Shown: in pieces, positions 11,206 to 23,117 of the stretch
Layout: every line of letters starts with the position of its first letter
Position numbering within the stretch: position 1 is the first letter of the stretch
Assembly: GCA_037974665.1 (NCBI GenBank)
Contig: CM075781.1
Coordinates: 32,093,235 to 32,157,234, forward strand
Length of the DNA stretch: 64,000 bases
DNA from: Ehretia macrophylla
Taxonomy: Eukaryota > Streptophyta > Magnoliopsida > Boraginales > Ehretiaceae
Direction: 5' to 3'
Translations under genes and position numbers: made by a program
Notes under the pieces: generated by a model
The model's database searches: none
What the model was told of the DNA's origin: nothing
Seen by the model: only the letters and a program-made list of their open reading frames with translations

Positions 11206-11807
11206 TGTAAGAATATAACCAATTTCCCAAAAACGTCTTAACAACAATCAAGTAGAAACACAACACTACTCTTTATAACAATTCAATATAACACTTACAA
11301 GATAATTGTCCCACCGTGCGCTCTCTAGATTAGAGCTTCAATGGCTTCTGGACTTACAAGAAGAATACAAGAAAGAAAGACTAACTTAGGATTGTGTTTG
11401 GAATTGTGTTGTGGATGAAAATGATGAACTAATGCATGCCTATTTATAGAATTCAGCTAGCCCGCCATAGGAGACTTTCCTATCAAACATTTCAATCTTG
11501 GTTGGCTTTACCAACCATGTTCAAAGTATTAGCCACCCATATTTATCACATGGGTGGCTACAATTGACCACATGGGTGGCTAGCATCCAAGTCAACTTCT
11601 AGGAAGTTTCCTTTGGTCAAATTGGCTAACTTTAGCATTGCATCAACCCGACGTCATCTTAGGTAATTCCAAATTCCCGAACTTCTTTCTTGTAGCCATC
11701 GCGATCTCTTTTGACCTCATCGACGTTTAAGTCGGAATCATTAATTTATGCTACCATATAATTAACGATACTTATTATGAAGAGGTGGATATTGACATAT
11801 ATCAACA
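11206..11807 (-). repeat. 5' LTR of the copia element
   Basis: It is 602 bp and nearly identical to 6468-7069. It ends at 11807 directly before the target duplication ATTAG (11808-11812). Confidence 0.92.
11441..11450 (-). promoter_or_regulatory. Likely TATA box of the copia 5' LTR
   Basis: On the minus strand TCTATAAATA lies about in the middle of the LTR, in the right orientation to drive the gag-pol transcript. The same box is at 6712-6703 in the other LTR. Confidence 0.6.
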
Positions 11808-11812
11808 ATTAG

Positions 11813-13836
11813 GAGGAAATGAGGAGATTTTGCTCACCAACACCTCAATCCAAGCCCTTGCAAGCTAGGTACATGTAGTTTAGAGTGTCCTCTAGCCTTC
11901 CCCGAGCTTTCACGCGCATTAGGTGAGGGATTTACACATTTATTTTCCATTTTCTAAATGTTATAACTTTCTTGATTTGGTGGATTTGCTAACAAATGGT
12001 TATGGAATGCTCAAATATGATAATGTATGCTATATACAAGTGCTAGAGAACATATTTGAGCCATCGTTTCGCAATTTAAAAGGTTAGAATAGTTAGTTTG
12101 ATCTTTAGGGTGAATAGTGACGTTTTTCTAGGGTTTTGCGTAATTGCTCGAATTAGCTTGATTTAATGCTTCTAATAGATGCCTTAGGTTCTAGTGAAGG
12201 TAACCTAATAGCCCCGTGCACTTGCATTGCCCTTAAATCGCTTAAAATGGAAAATAGCCGACTTTAACTTGGGGCTTTCGGGGTTAATGCAAATCCGGGT
12301 GGATTCGGGCTTCAATTCTAGTATCCTTAGGCTACCTAGGTGCTATAGATGCCTTGATATCCCTTGTTTGAAGCCCGGACAATGTAGGTGTAGTTTAAAG
12401 CCAAAAGAGGGAAATTGGGGCTTTCGGGGTAAACGCGGGCATTTGAATGAGTTAGAGGGTTGAGAGGGTACCTTGGGGGTTAGTTAGAAGGTTGGGAGAG
12501 TTTCCTTTGAAAATGAAATCATTAACTTTGGTTTGGAAGAGAAATAGTTCGAAAAACAAAGGGGTTTAGGTGCAATTTAAGTTGTCTCACACTTCTAAAC
12601 CCATGTCAGGACTTCTTGAGTGTTTATATGTGATTTTAAATTGATTTGGAGCTTTTGGTATGATTCTATGCTTATTTTGTATATGTTCATTTGTAAACTG
12701 CTTATTAGCTTCTATATTTGCTTCTATCCTAATTGCAACGAGGTCAACCTACTTTGTTGATCCTTATATGTGTTAATGCTTATATTATTGCTATTAACTT
12801 GCCATCGTTAAGTGCATTGCATAGTGGTTGCGCAACCATAGTGTCAGGGGCGGATGTGTTGAATATCGGCTGGGCGGCAGAGGGCTTGCCGGTGGATATT
12901 CAAACTCCGTACCCTATTCCCTCATTCGCCTGGTCCGGAGATTGCCAGGGGATGTTGGGTCGTAGGATTCGGGGTACATCCGGAGTACACCCACTGGAGT
13001 GATTGGGGTTATGCCGGCTTATCGTGATCGTGCTCGTGGTTCGTGGATCGTGATTGAAGACCAGTGAAGATTGGTGTATAGGGGATTGTTGAAATGTATC
13101 CTTTTAAATGTGTGGTTATTTAAGTTATCATTGTTTCTTTAATTGTCTAAGTGTTATTGTTGTATAATTGTATTATATGTTGCATTGCACGCCCCGGGAC
13201 TATATCCCTCACTGGGCAACAGTGGTTGCTCATACCTCGATATCTGTTTCAGGAGACGCTGAGGGTGATCCCCAGCTTGTTGATTTAGTTGAGGAAGAAG
13301 AAGTTCAGATTGAGCCTTTACCTTAGTTGCTGTGCCTGATATCTTGAGGTGGTTAATGAATTTGCTGCTATGTGGAAGATTCATCTGATTACTTTACGTA
13401 CTATTTTGTGGCCTAAGGGCTATGTATATGTTGTTGTGCAAATTGAAGGATAGTAGATTGTGGTGTAGAATTGGAAGCCATGTCTTGTAATAACTTTTAT
13501 TCTTGCCTTTATTTCCTTGCATGCTTGGGAGTGGATGGTTAATGTAGAAGGCATTATCCTTTAAGTTGTTTTATTGATTTCCTAGAATGTTATGATTATA
13601 AAACTATGCTGATAACAAGTTCTCGCATGCTTGTGTGTTTTGGAGATATTGTGTACCATAAGGCTCGGATGGCCTTATAGCTTTGTTGTTAATTTAAGAA
13701 AAGCTTGTATTGTATTGTTGGGACTTTGTTTAAGTGTTTACAGGTTTTTTAGAATGTCCACGGTACAGGGGAGACTCTGTCCGTGTGTCGGGTCCGGACT
13801 TAACCTTTAGCTTGGGGGTTGGGTCGGGGCGTGACA
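11813..13836 (+). repeat. 3' LTR of Gy1, second part
   Basis: It continues the LTR after the copia insertion and ends GGGGCGTGACA before TCTAA. With 6003-6467 the full LTR is about 2.49 kb. The part 13279-13836 has no counterpart in the truncated 5' LTR. A stem-loop block lies at 12859-12903. Confidence 0.9.
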
Positions 13837-13841
13837 TCTAA

Positions 13842-14070
13842 ACTGTTTGTATGTCTTAAGGCTCGGATGGCCTTAAAGTTGAGATCTTTATTTTGGAAAT
13901 GGATTTATTGTTGTTCTATAGCTTATTGAATGCTTACAGGTTTTCAAATGTCCACGTTATAGGGGAGGCTCTGTCCGTTTTTCCCTCAAATTTTGAGACC
14001 TGGTTGGAATTGGGTTGAGAATAGCTTGGTTATTTGAGTCTCCGGTCTCGTGAGGGATTAGTGCGTTACA
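13842..14070 (+). repeat. Gy2 5' LTR, right portion
   Basis: It resumes Gy2 after the Gy1 insertion and ends GTGCGTTACA, matching the end of the 3' LTR at 17728. The primer-binding site follows directly. Confidence 0.87.
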
Positions 14071-14085
14071 GGTAGTATCAGAGCT
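14071..14085 (+). promoter_or_regulatory. Primer-binding site of Gy2
   Basis: GGTAGTATCAGAGCT follows the 5' LTR and keeps the TATCAGAGC core complementary to initiator tRNA-Met. Confidence 0.75.
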
Positions 14086-15242
14086 TAGTTAGCTCTAAGC
14101 CGGAACAGGGTCCTCGGCCTGTCGGGTAGTAAACCTTACGTGTGTGCTTGTAAAGTGTGTTTTGAAAGTGTGTTTTGAAAGTGTGTGCCTGTATGTGAGG
14201 TTGTGTGTCTTGAATGGAATGTGTGCACATATGTGATATAGTTATGTGTAATATGGTAAATGTATGCTAAGTGAAGTGAAGTGGCTAGTTGTGCATCAAA
14301 TTGACTTCGTGAATCAAATCGACCTCGTGAATTGTTAATTGCTCGAAATGTTGCTTGTAATGTGTGTATTTGAATGTCTTGGATTGGGTTGTGTTATGAT
14401 TGACTTGACTGTCGTGCTTGAATGACTTTGATGATTACACTGTTTCATAAACTCTTATATAAACATGTTTGTATAATAGTTTAAAACATATATGTGTAAA
14501 TGTGATATCTTGGCATTCATACATGTCCCGTTGAAATGGTAAGAAAGACTCTTCCTCCCCCTAAGGAGAAGTGATTAGCAACAGGCCCTCGAAGTTATGT
14601 GGATTAGTAGGAATGAGAGGCAATTAATCATCCCTTTATTTGGGAGTTGATGTTGTAGGCGGAGCTCAGTTATTAGGATTTCTTCCAAGGCATTATTCTC
14701 TACTCAGTAGTCAGAAATGAATGGCTTCCTTTGGGATTTCTATATGACTGTTCTCTGCGTTTTCTTATTGAGTATTCTTCTAGTATTTTCTTGCTGGTAT
14801 TGCTCGGAGGACTTAGTTTGGGATTCTAATCAACCTTATTATATGGAATTATCTTCGGCATTTGTACTCTAAATTCTTATTGGTATTTTCTTGCCGCTCT
14901 TAGTTAGGATTCTGTTCTCTATGGTATTCATGGCCAACGGGATTCTTATTCGTATTTCGAGATAGTATCTTCATTTGAGCCTTTATTTGGCCTTCTTACT
15001 TGAGAATTCTTAGGCGGTACTAATAGAATTCTTATCTGGGTTCTCATTCATAATTCTTCTTCGAATTGCTTATTTGGTATCTTTCTTGACATTCTGCTCG
15101 GGACTTCTACTTGGCATTTTCATATGATGTTTATTTGAGGAGACCGTGTCTTTCTCAGTAACTGTTCAAGAGTAATCAGAGTTAGTTTTAAGTTGATGCA
15201 GAGTTCTCTTGTGAAGAAAAATTGTGTGGACGCAATTTGTTT
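14086..15242 (+). mobile_element. Gy2 internal domain, non-coding (LARD-like)
   Basis: Only about 1.2 kb separates the two Gy2 LTRs. I see no gag or pol domain in any frame; much of it is T-rich with repeated TATTCTT-like words (14640-15120). The last ~60 bp (15190-15242) resemble the end of Gy1 pol, including the words coding for NCVDAI. So this is a non-autonomous derivative that kept LTRs, primer site and polypurine tract but lost its genes. It may have been mobilised by a relative such as an intact Gy1. Confidence 0.75.
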
Positions 15243-15255
15243 AAGGGAGAGGGGA
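15243..15255 (+). promoter_or_regulatory. Polypurine tract of Gy2
   Basis: AAGGGAGAGGGGA ends where the 3' LTR begins with TGTGACGCCC. Confidence 0.82.
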
Positions 15256-17728
15256 TGTGACGCCCGAGAATATTGCCATGATTCATTAACTGTTTCATCT
15301 ATTGTTTGTGCATTTTCACTATCCATTTACTTGTTGTTTCCTTGGTTACTATTCATTACGTTTTCTAACTATCTATTTTCTTCGAATTAGCATTTTTCTT
15401 AAATCACATTAATTATGTTAGGAATGATAAAAATGTGCATTTGAGCATTTAGTGTTGAGAGCATTCGTTTAGAAAATGTTTTATTGAACTAGTGAATAGT
15501 ATTACGTAGTTAACCTTTATGTTTTAGTTAGCTAACCTACTAACGCGCATTGAGACTCGTTTTTAAGCTAAGTAGACTCGTTTTTATAGACTTAACATTC
15601 ATCCAACTCAACACCACTTAGCATATATACTCACACACACATATTAAGCTCATAAAACAAAACAAAAAAAGAAGAGAAAAGCTGAAAACACTGTATCAAA
15701 TCTGAAAATATCATAGGAGGAGAAATAGAGATTTTTGCTCAACAAATCCTCATTCCAAGCCAAGCCAAGCTAGGTTCATGTGGTTTAGGGTGTTTACTAG
15801 CCTCCTAGGAGCTCCTATGCGCAATAGGTGAGGGATTTCATACCTATTTTTGCATTTAAAAAATGTGACAACTTTCTTGAATTTATTGTTTTGCTCTTAA
15901 ATGCTAATGCAATGCTCAAATATGCTTATGTATGTTATATATAAGTTGTAGAGACCTAATTTATGCTATTGTTTCATAGTTTAATCGGTTGAAATTGCTC
16001 GTTGAATATTTGGCATGAATAGTGACGGGAATGTTAGGGTTTTGTGAAATTGGACTTTATAGCTTGAATCAATGATCCTAATAGGAGTCTTAGATGTTAA
16101 TGAGAATAGTGTAAAAGCTCCATAACATTTAATTGCTCATAACCAAGCAAAAAAATGAAATAGCCGACTTTTAGAAAGGAGTTTCGGGGTTATCGCGAAT
16201 CCGTGTAAAATTGGCCTTCATTTTTGGTGTTCCTAGGCTAAGTAGACGCTAACTAAGCTTTGCTAGCTCTCGTTTGAGTCTCGGGTGAGGTACTTGTAAT
16301 ACAAAGTCAAAAGAGGGAATTTGGGGCTTTCGGGCTAAATGCGGGTGTTTGCGAGATTTTGAGGGTCCTATAGGTGCCTAAGGGGTTAACTAGAAGCATG
16401 GTATAGGTTGCTTGCTAATCTAGAACCATAACATGAGTTTGGAAGGAAAACAGATTGAATAACAAAAGGGTTTAAGTGCAAATTCAATTGTCTCACGCTT
16501 CTAAGACCTTGGTATGACTTCTTGTGTGTTTAAATGTAGTTTAAAGTTGTTTTGGAGCTTTTGGTATAAATCTATGTGTATCTTGAATATTCCCCTTTGT
16601 AAATCTTTTAATTGCTTATATGAAACTACTTCTTTTCTAAATGTTTCGAGGTTAATCTACTTTGTTGATCCTCCCACGTGTTATTGCTTATATTGTTGAT
16701 ATTGTCTTGTCATTGATAAGTGCATTGCATAGTGGTTGCGCAACCATAGTGTAAGGGACGGTTGTATTGAATATCGGCTGGGCGGCGGCGGGCTTGCTAG
16801 TGGATATTTGATCTCCATATCCTATTCCTTTACTCGCCTGGTCCGGAGATTACCAGGGAGTGTTGGGTCATAGGATTATCGGGGTACATCCGGAGTACAC
16901 CCACTGGAGTGATTGGGGTTATACCGGCACATTGATCGTGGTTCGTGATCAAAGATAAGAGAATTCTGGAGTGTTGGGGTTAAGTGTATCGTATCTTTTG
17001 ATATATGTGGTTATTTACTGTTTCAAATGTACTTTACTTGCCTTTTTTCTTAACTGCTATAATTGTTAAATTGCACGTTCCGAGTAGTCTTTATCCCTCA
17101 CTGGGCAATTGTGGTTGATCATACCTCGCTAACATATTTCAGGAGGTGCAATTGGAGGAGGAGTTGCCTTAGTTGCTGTGTGATACTTGCATGAGGTGGA
17201 TTTATGGTTCTTGCTATTATGTGGAGATCTTGTTTGCTCTATCTTATGTTCTATTTTGTAGCCTAAGTGCTTATGTACATGTTTGAGTGATTGTAAGTTG
17301 AATGTCAGTTGATTGTAGTAGGAGATATAAACTATTGCATGTAATAACTTATATTTTTGCTCTTAGCTTCTTTGCATGCTTGGGAGTGAATAACGGGTTG
17401 TTTCAATTTCTAAAAATGCTTAAAAGCTATCATGGAGTGGCATGATAAGCGGTTTTGCAAAGAAGGTAAGTTATGAATGCATGCTTGTGTGTATCTAAAC
17501 TGTTTGTATGTCTTAAGGTTTGGATGGCCTTGAAGTTGAGATCTTTATTTTGGAAATGACTTTATTGTTGTTCTATAACTTATTGAATACTTACAGATTT
17601 TCAAAAGGTCCACGTTATAGGGGAGACTCTGTCTGTTTTTCTCTAAAATTTTGTGACCGGGTTGGAATTGGGTTAAGAATTGCTTGGTTATTAGAGCCTC
17701 CGGTCTCGTGAGGGATCGGGGCGTTACA
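15256..17728 (+). repeat. Gy2 3' LTR (complete, ~2.47 kb)
   Basis: It begins TGTGACGCCCGAG after the polypurine tract and ends GGGGCGTTACA. It is related to the Gy1 LTR (same start, same stem-loop block near 16767-16811) but clearly diverged, so Gy1 and Gy2 are two subfamilies. The uninterrupted stretch around 17496 shows the site into which Gy1 jumped in the other LTR. Confidence 0.88.
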
Positions 17729-17733
17729 GTTTT

Positions 17734-18495
17734 AGTCTCCAACAAATAAAGCAAACTCTCTCTACACTCTAGGCTTTTAGGTTGTGACAAATTAATGGGT
17801 GGTCTTATACTACACTTTATGACTCTTTGCTAGTACAGTGGAACAAACCAGATCGTTGATTACTCGCTTCCGTAATTTCGAGGTATGTGTGAATATCTCA
17901 CTCTGAATCAACAATATAAATCCAAATTCTATAATGGATCTAATTTCACATATTTTTTTAGAGGATTTCCAAGAAATAGCTAGACTTCCCAAAGTAAAGA
18001 CAAATCTATATATGGATTTTTAGTCTTTCAAAATAAGATATCCAAGTAACATCAATGTATCTCTCTAGTACAAGTGGATATCTAATGTAATGCAGCCCAC
18101 ACAGTTCAAAGTATATCTCAAATACATTAGAACTTTCATCATAACAGTCTAGTAATCTTGTCTTGGATTGCTAGTATATATGCTCAAAAGTTATATTGGG
18201 TCTCATGCAATAGATATGGATATTAGAGTACCCATTATACGTGAATGGAGAGTGAAGTGGGCTTTGAGAGTCTTGAGTAGGAGTTTGTGTAGACTCAGAT
18301 TTTGAGTGTTGTTGAGAGGTGTTTGATATAAGTGGTAAATGATAGAAGCATGAGTTAATGAGGAAGATGAGGTGTCTGGAATGGAGGAGATGCCATTATT
18401 GACAAAGTGCATAGGAAATAGAGTCTGAGGGGAGTGCAAGGAGATGATCTTGAGGATCTGAAAGATATGGTTATGTAGATGAGGAAGTAAAGATC
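17734..18495. other. Intergenic, no gene recognised
   Basis: It is AT-rich with no convincing domain in six frames. The right part (18200-18495) may be a further decayed part of the copia scrap that follows, but I see no motif in it. Confidence 0.4.
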
Positions 18496-18615
18496 GACCT
18501 TAACCTTGTGAGAGACTGTTTGGCGAAGGTATAGTAGGGAAATTGATTTTCATGAAACCTAACATGTCTAGAGATTGGAATTGTGTTTAGGACAGTAGCC
18601 CAAGAGTCTTTATGT
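18496..18615 (-). pseudogene. Scrap of a Ty1/copia polyprotein (integrase end)
   Basis: On the minus strand one frame reads PISRHVRFHENQFPYYTF, which resembles the copia block after integrase (SRHV-F-E-FPF). Nothing else of the element is recognisable. It is unrelated to the young copia element at 6468-11807, whose matching block reads ISRDVVFNE. Confidence 0.45.
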
Positions 18616-18754
18616 TATGGGAATTGTGTCTTCTTAGGATTTTGATTTGAGATTAGAATTGTGTTTGTAAAATTGTATAGAAGTGTTTAAAGGTAGAGAA
18701 TCCTTCAGATTTAAGTTTTAAATGGTAAATTCAAATTCTAACAGTTGTTTTTTT

Positions 18755-19600
18755 GGGTATATATCATGTTACTCCCCCATATTACACATAATTATCATGC
18801 TACCCCTATGCTTTTAAAACCATCACGTTATCCCCTATATTTTTAAAAGTGATCACACCGCCCCCTCCCGTTAATTTTTATGTAACACCGTTAATAAATT
18901 TATTGAACTGACTAATTTGCCCCTTTTTTAATATGTATTTATTTATTTATTTATTATTTATTCTTCAACTTTTCCAACCAACCCCCGCACCCCCTACCCA
19001 AACCCTAAGTTGCCCCCTTCCCACTCTAAGTAGCCCCTCACTCCCTCCCCCACCCCTACCTTCACCCTCACATCTCAACCCCCATCCCCACTCCTCTACC
19101 CCTATCCCAAGCAGCCCTTCATCCCCCTCCCCTACCCCCACCCCAACTCCCACTCTTAATCCTACTATCACCTCACAACCTCCACCCCCACGCATCGAGC
19201 AGCAGCATGGCTACTCCGTCGACGTAGGAGGGGGTAGAGGGTGCGTTGGGGTTGGGGTTGGGGGTGTTTGGAAGATAACTTTTAAAAAAAAAAACTCAAT
19301 GTTCTTGTGGTTTTTTTTTTCTTTTCTTGGTCAAACATTTGAATTTTATTTTCTTTTTTGGTCAAACATGTGAATTTTATTGAAACAAGGGCTTTTTGGT
19401 CCATTTATGCTTTATTTAAAGCTAAAAAATGTCAACTTGCATCAGCAGCGTGGGACATACACGTTTAATGGAAAATATAACTCTAGGGGGGTTATGTGAT
19501 TACTTTTAAAAACACAGGGGGTTAATGTGATAGTTTTCAAATCATAGGGGAGCGCCGTGATAATTATGTGTAACAAAAGGAGGTAAGATGATATTTACCC
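18755..19600. mobile_element. Non-coding terminal-inverted-repeat transposon (Mutator-like)
   Basis: The left end GGGTATATATCATGTTAC and the right end (reverse complement GGGTAAATATCATCTTAC) form inverted repeats of at least 43 bp that share TTACACATAATTATCA. Both ends abut T-runs, so the target duplication is probably a T-run of 7-8 bases. The interior is strongly C-rich (18970-19190) and then T-rich, with no transposase. Family assignment rests on the long inverted repeats and is uncertain. Confidence 0.6.
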
Positions 19601-19725
19601 TTTTTTTTCCCAAGTTGACCTTCAACTTTTGTCATTAAATTTATCATTCGCTACTCATTTAGGTTTGACAAGTGAACTCCAATTCTTACAATTGTTTTTT
19701 TATAAATATAACTATTTTTAATTAA

Positions 19726-20200
19726 GGTTGTTGCTATGCTATTGCTGTTGCGGAGAGCATCGCAACCAAATATGCAAAGGAAACTCAGCGATGACCTATT
19801 AAGTTGTCTATTCAACAACTTGTAGACCATATTCCTATCATGTTTAACTACGCACATTCTATACCAAACTCGACAGGTTGTTACAGGGGTAGCTACGTGC
19901 ATGTTTTCAGTTATATTTTGTTGGCTGGAGGCATAGGCTATGAGCAAGATTACCCTTTTGAATGGCGTAGAAGACATCATCCTAGAGCCATTGATGATGT
20001 ATGTTAATTACGACTGCATATTTTATTTAATTTAGATTTTTTTGTATATGTATTAATTTTCTTCTTTGAATTGTTAAGATGTCACGACTGCGTATCAGTG
20101 GTTTCATAAGAATTTCTCCAGAGCTAGAGAACTACACAAAGATTGTCAACAGCTTCAGAAGAAAGAGAAAAAAATATTATATTGAAAGCACAATAACTAT
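19726..20200 (+). pseudogene. Papain-like (C1A) cysteine protease pseudogene fragment
   Basis: From 19726 the frame reads GCCYAIAVAESIATKYAKET, matching the catalytic-cysteine region of papain-type proteases (GSCWAF-VAA-E). A TGA at 19792-19794 interrupts it. The same frame then gives LSIQQLVDH (family: SEQQLVDC, cysteine lost), GCYRGSYVHVFSYI (family: GCNGG) and GGIGYEQDYPFE (family: GGI-E-DYPY). A possible second exon begins near 20078 (ISGFIRISPE, like the DGY-VP region). The start, prodomain, catalytic His and Asn are absent. Intact relatives are vacuolar or secreted endopeptidases. It is cut short by CACTA-1. Confidence 0.6.
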
Positions 20201-20280
20201 GTATGAAATATAAATCCCATGATAACAAGGCAGAAATCTCTTCAAGCTTTGCCCCTTGACTCAACCTCCACTACAAAAAA

Positions 20281-20765
20281 AACTACAATTGGCGACGACC
20301 AAAATCGTCTCCATGGTGTCGCTAAATGGGTATTGGTGACAATTGGCGACGCCATGGAGATGATAATTAACTGACGCCAAAAGTAGCATCGCCAATTTGT
20401 CGAATCGTCGCCATATCATCGCTTTTGGCGACGCCGTTTTAGTCGGTCTCCAAATTCATCTCCGAATCATCTCCCAAAAATAGTGTCTCCACATCGTCAC
20501 CAAAAACATGGTGTCCCCATATCGTCTCCAAAAAATACTGTCTCCATTCCATTTCCAAACCATCTCCAAGAACATAGTGTCTTCAATCCGTCTCCAAAAA
20601 TATCACATCTCTATTCCGTCACTAAGCCGTCTCCAAAAAAAACCATCTCCATCCCGTCTCCCAAAAAATCATCTCCACCCCGTCTCCAAAAAAAACCGTT
20701 TCCACTCCATCTCCAAACTGTCTCCAAATTAAATCGTAAAATTTCGTATCCATGTCGTCGTCAAT
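20281..20765. repeat. CACTA-1 left subterminal repeats
   Basis: The words GGCGACG and TCGCCAA recur near the end, followed by many copies of CCGTCTCCAAA and CCATCTCCAAA up to 20765. In En/Spm such arrays are the binding sites of TnpA. They create spurious open frames, which I do not count as genes. Confidence 0.75.
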
Positions 20766-21028
20766 ATTGAAATTAATAAATTTATTTTTTCATATAAATT
20801 CTTTAAATTTTTTTTTAAATCATTAATTATCTATTTGTTAGAACAAGATATAATGCACAACCATGTAATATAAATTAATTCTAATTCATATTCAAAAGTA
20901 TATTGTACCAGACCATTAACATTTACACAAATCCTAAACGTAATTAAACATACTCAAGTGCCGCATATATTAACATAACATAAAAACAGGGAAATTATTC
21001 TTCATTTCCATCATCAGTGAAGCGAATC

Positions 21029-22954
21029 CTAATGAGCAGGTGGCATCCTCATTTTTGTTAGTAGTGCGATCTGTGCCAGCAGTTCTTGTAGTTTAGCATT
21101 GTTTTCTTCTTGAAGTTGTTGAAGCCGCTCAGTTTGTTCTTGTTGTGATTTAAGCAATTCCTCATTCTCGGAGCGGTGCAGATCAATATTCTCATTCAAC
21201 GTTGTCGTCGCCCTAGCAAGAACTTGTGAAATCTCTATCTCCGTGATTTGGCGTCTGCCTGGTGGGTTGTGGTGTACAGATCCAACTGAAGAAGAAGACC
21301 ATACCCCATATATGCGCCCTCTGTTGGGTTTGCCCACAGGCTGCAAGAAGAGTACATTATAGTTTATCGGTGTCACTGCTGAATCGGCCTCGGAAGAAAC
21401 AATTGCCTACTGCACCAGTTCTTCATAATCAACTTGTACGACAGATTTAAGACTTAACTATTTTAGACATTTCGTTGGTAAATATATATTAAATTTTTTT
21501 TATTATCAACAACTTGCACATACCATGGTCTGTTCTGCCCTAGGGTCTGTGAATGGCATGTCTGGTCCCTTGTGATGAGCCCTTGCGAAAACATCGGCCC
21601 TAGTGATTGGTGCTCCCGCTCCTCTGCCTACAAATTTTCAAAATACCAAAACATAACAAATACATTTATGATGGGTTGCATAATTGAATTTAATTACGAC
21701 ATATCATTCATTAAATTTTTCTACATACATACCAATCTCTTTGCAGCCTCTTTATAAGGGATAGGTCCCAAATGATGCAGAGATGGCCGATTCAGTCAGT
21801 TATCCGAATTTCGCTTTGAAATTGTATTCCATTCAGGGGTATCCCACTTTTCTTTCAACTGATCCCATGCAACATCGCCCACCCACTTCGGCTTCTTATT
21901 ACGCGTCTGTCCTTTATTAAAAAGGTCACATATACAATGGTCGGCTTTCGAATCAAACATTCCGTGAAGGGCAGCGTCCTCGCTGGGGAACCACTTGTAG
22001 ACCCCTGCAACCAATAATTAATGCATATAACATATTAGCGAACCACCTATCCCAAAAATCATCGGGGACCTCACCCTAAGTCATCCAAGGCTGAGAATAT
22101 CCGGCGTTCATTGCTCTAGTGACTTCTTTAGTTGCTGCGTACGATGTCCATCTAAACATGATCAAAACAATAATTAAGATATTAAAAAACCATAACATAG
22201 GGGACCATTAGGATAGGGTTACCCGTGGGAAAAATACAAAATCAAATACTTACCTACCCTCGTCGAATGTCAAATGTGTCCATCTATCAACCTGCCACAT
22301 GACGTAAGTATCGTGAGGGAACCCATAATATTACCATGGCTCTATCTCTGCAGGCCATTCTTGAGCTGCGGTTGATGACTCGGGTTGTTCAGGAATTGGT
22401 ATGGATTGAAGCATAAGGTCGGGCTCAGTCGCACCATTAACGTTTACCTGTAATTCCTTTATACCTTGTCTCAGGCCGGACGATGATGTGGAAGAGGTAG
22501 ACCTCTCCTATGGTGGTAGTGGAACGTGAAAACGCACATGTCCTGATGCAGTGTCAAGGGGAGCTCCCAACGTGCTAGTATGAATATGTACCCTTTGTTG
22601 TGAGAGATACGAACTGGGTGGAATCACGTGCTCCAAAGCTACTGATGATGATGATGAGCCATGACCCGTCGATGGCTGATCGTCAGAAGACCCATGACCA
22701 ATTGAATGTGGTGCTCTTGTGGACCCACGACCAACTGAATGCGGTGTAACGTTGGACCTACGACCAACTAAAAGCGGTGCTCCTGTTGACCTACGACCAG
22801 TCGTGGTTCCACGTCTACTGGAACCACGCCCAGTCGAAGGATATCCACCAGTAGACGTACTGGATGTACGCCCACGACCTGCACTTCCATGCCTAGACCC
22901 CATCCCGAGGAATTTTCTAATTCCACTTGAGGAGTTATCTTTACCTGCAGCCAT
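21029..22954 (-). pseudogene. CACTA-1 tnpA-like gene (plant transposase_24 type), probably broken
   Basis: The likely start is ATG at 22954-22952 (MAAGKDNSSS). The first part is Gly/Arg/Ser-rich and runs to a TAG at 22510-22508. Separate exon-like pieces follow: one at about 22370-22260 with FPHDTYVMWQVDRWTHLTF, one at 22014-21796 with GDVAWDQLKEKWDTPEW (the transposase_24 signature region), and the C-terminal exon 21376-21029, a Gln/Glu/Leu-rich coiled coil. Introns with consensus ends are likely between them, but I did not fix every junction. The protein would bind the subterminal repeats and pair the ends. A homologous C-terminal exon is kept in CACTA-2 at 31749-31348. Confidence 0.65.
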
Positions 22955-23117
22955 GTCTATTCCCCAACAATTCACAGTAAGGAAATTAAAGGTAATTGAT
23001 ACACACATTAATAGATACATACACATCATCCGTTAATTTACTTATAAATTGTTTTCATCCTTCCATAAATAAGTCGCATACATTAACATGAATTCATTAC
23101 ATAATAATAAAAACTAA

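Larger units (their letters stand above)
6468..11807 (-). mobile_element. Complete Ty1/copia retrotransposon, inactivated by point mutations
   Basis: Two 602-bp LTRs (6468-7069 and 11206-11807) flank a 4.1 kb interior read on the minus strand. The insertion is bounded by ATTAG at 6463-6467 and 11808-11812. By eye the LTRs differ at about five positions, so the insertion is recent. The primer-binding site, one gag-pol frame in the order gag, protease, integrase, reverse transcriptase, RNase H, and a polypurine tract are all present. The frame carries four in-frame stops and a changed protease active site. The lineage looks Tork-like; that is inference. Confidence 0.93.
1310..13836 (+). mobile_element. 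Ty3/gypsy chromovirus Gy1 (Tekay/Del-like), internally deleted, carrying a nested copia element
   Basis: The element is bounded by LTRs beginning TGTGACGCCC and ending GGGGCGTGACA and is flanked by a 5-bp target duplication, TCTAA, at 1305-1309 and 13837-13841. The matching Gy2 3' LTR near 17496 shows the unoccupied site. Inside are the 5' LTR (truncated), a pol remnant with reverse transcriptase, RNase H, integrase and a chromodomain-like tail, a polypurine tract and the 3' LTR. The rest of the 5' LTR, the primer-binding site, gag, protease and the first part of reverse transcriptase are missing. Integrase and tail sequence fit the Tekay/Del clade, where long LTRs are usual; the clade call is inference from remembered family features. 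Confidence 0.88.

Noticed and set aside
18933-19373. Pro/Ser/Thr-rich 146-codon frame
   Set aside because: It comes from a C-rich low-complexity tract inside a non-coding inverted-repeat transposon.
20483-20770. Overlapping Pro/Ser/Lys-rich frames
   Set aside because: They are readings of the CACTA-1 subterminal CCGTCTCCAAA repeats in different frames.
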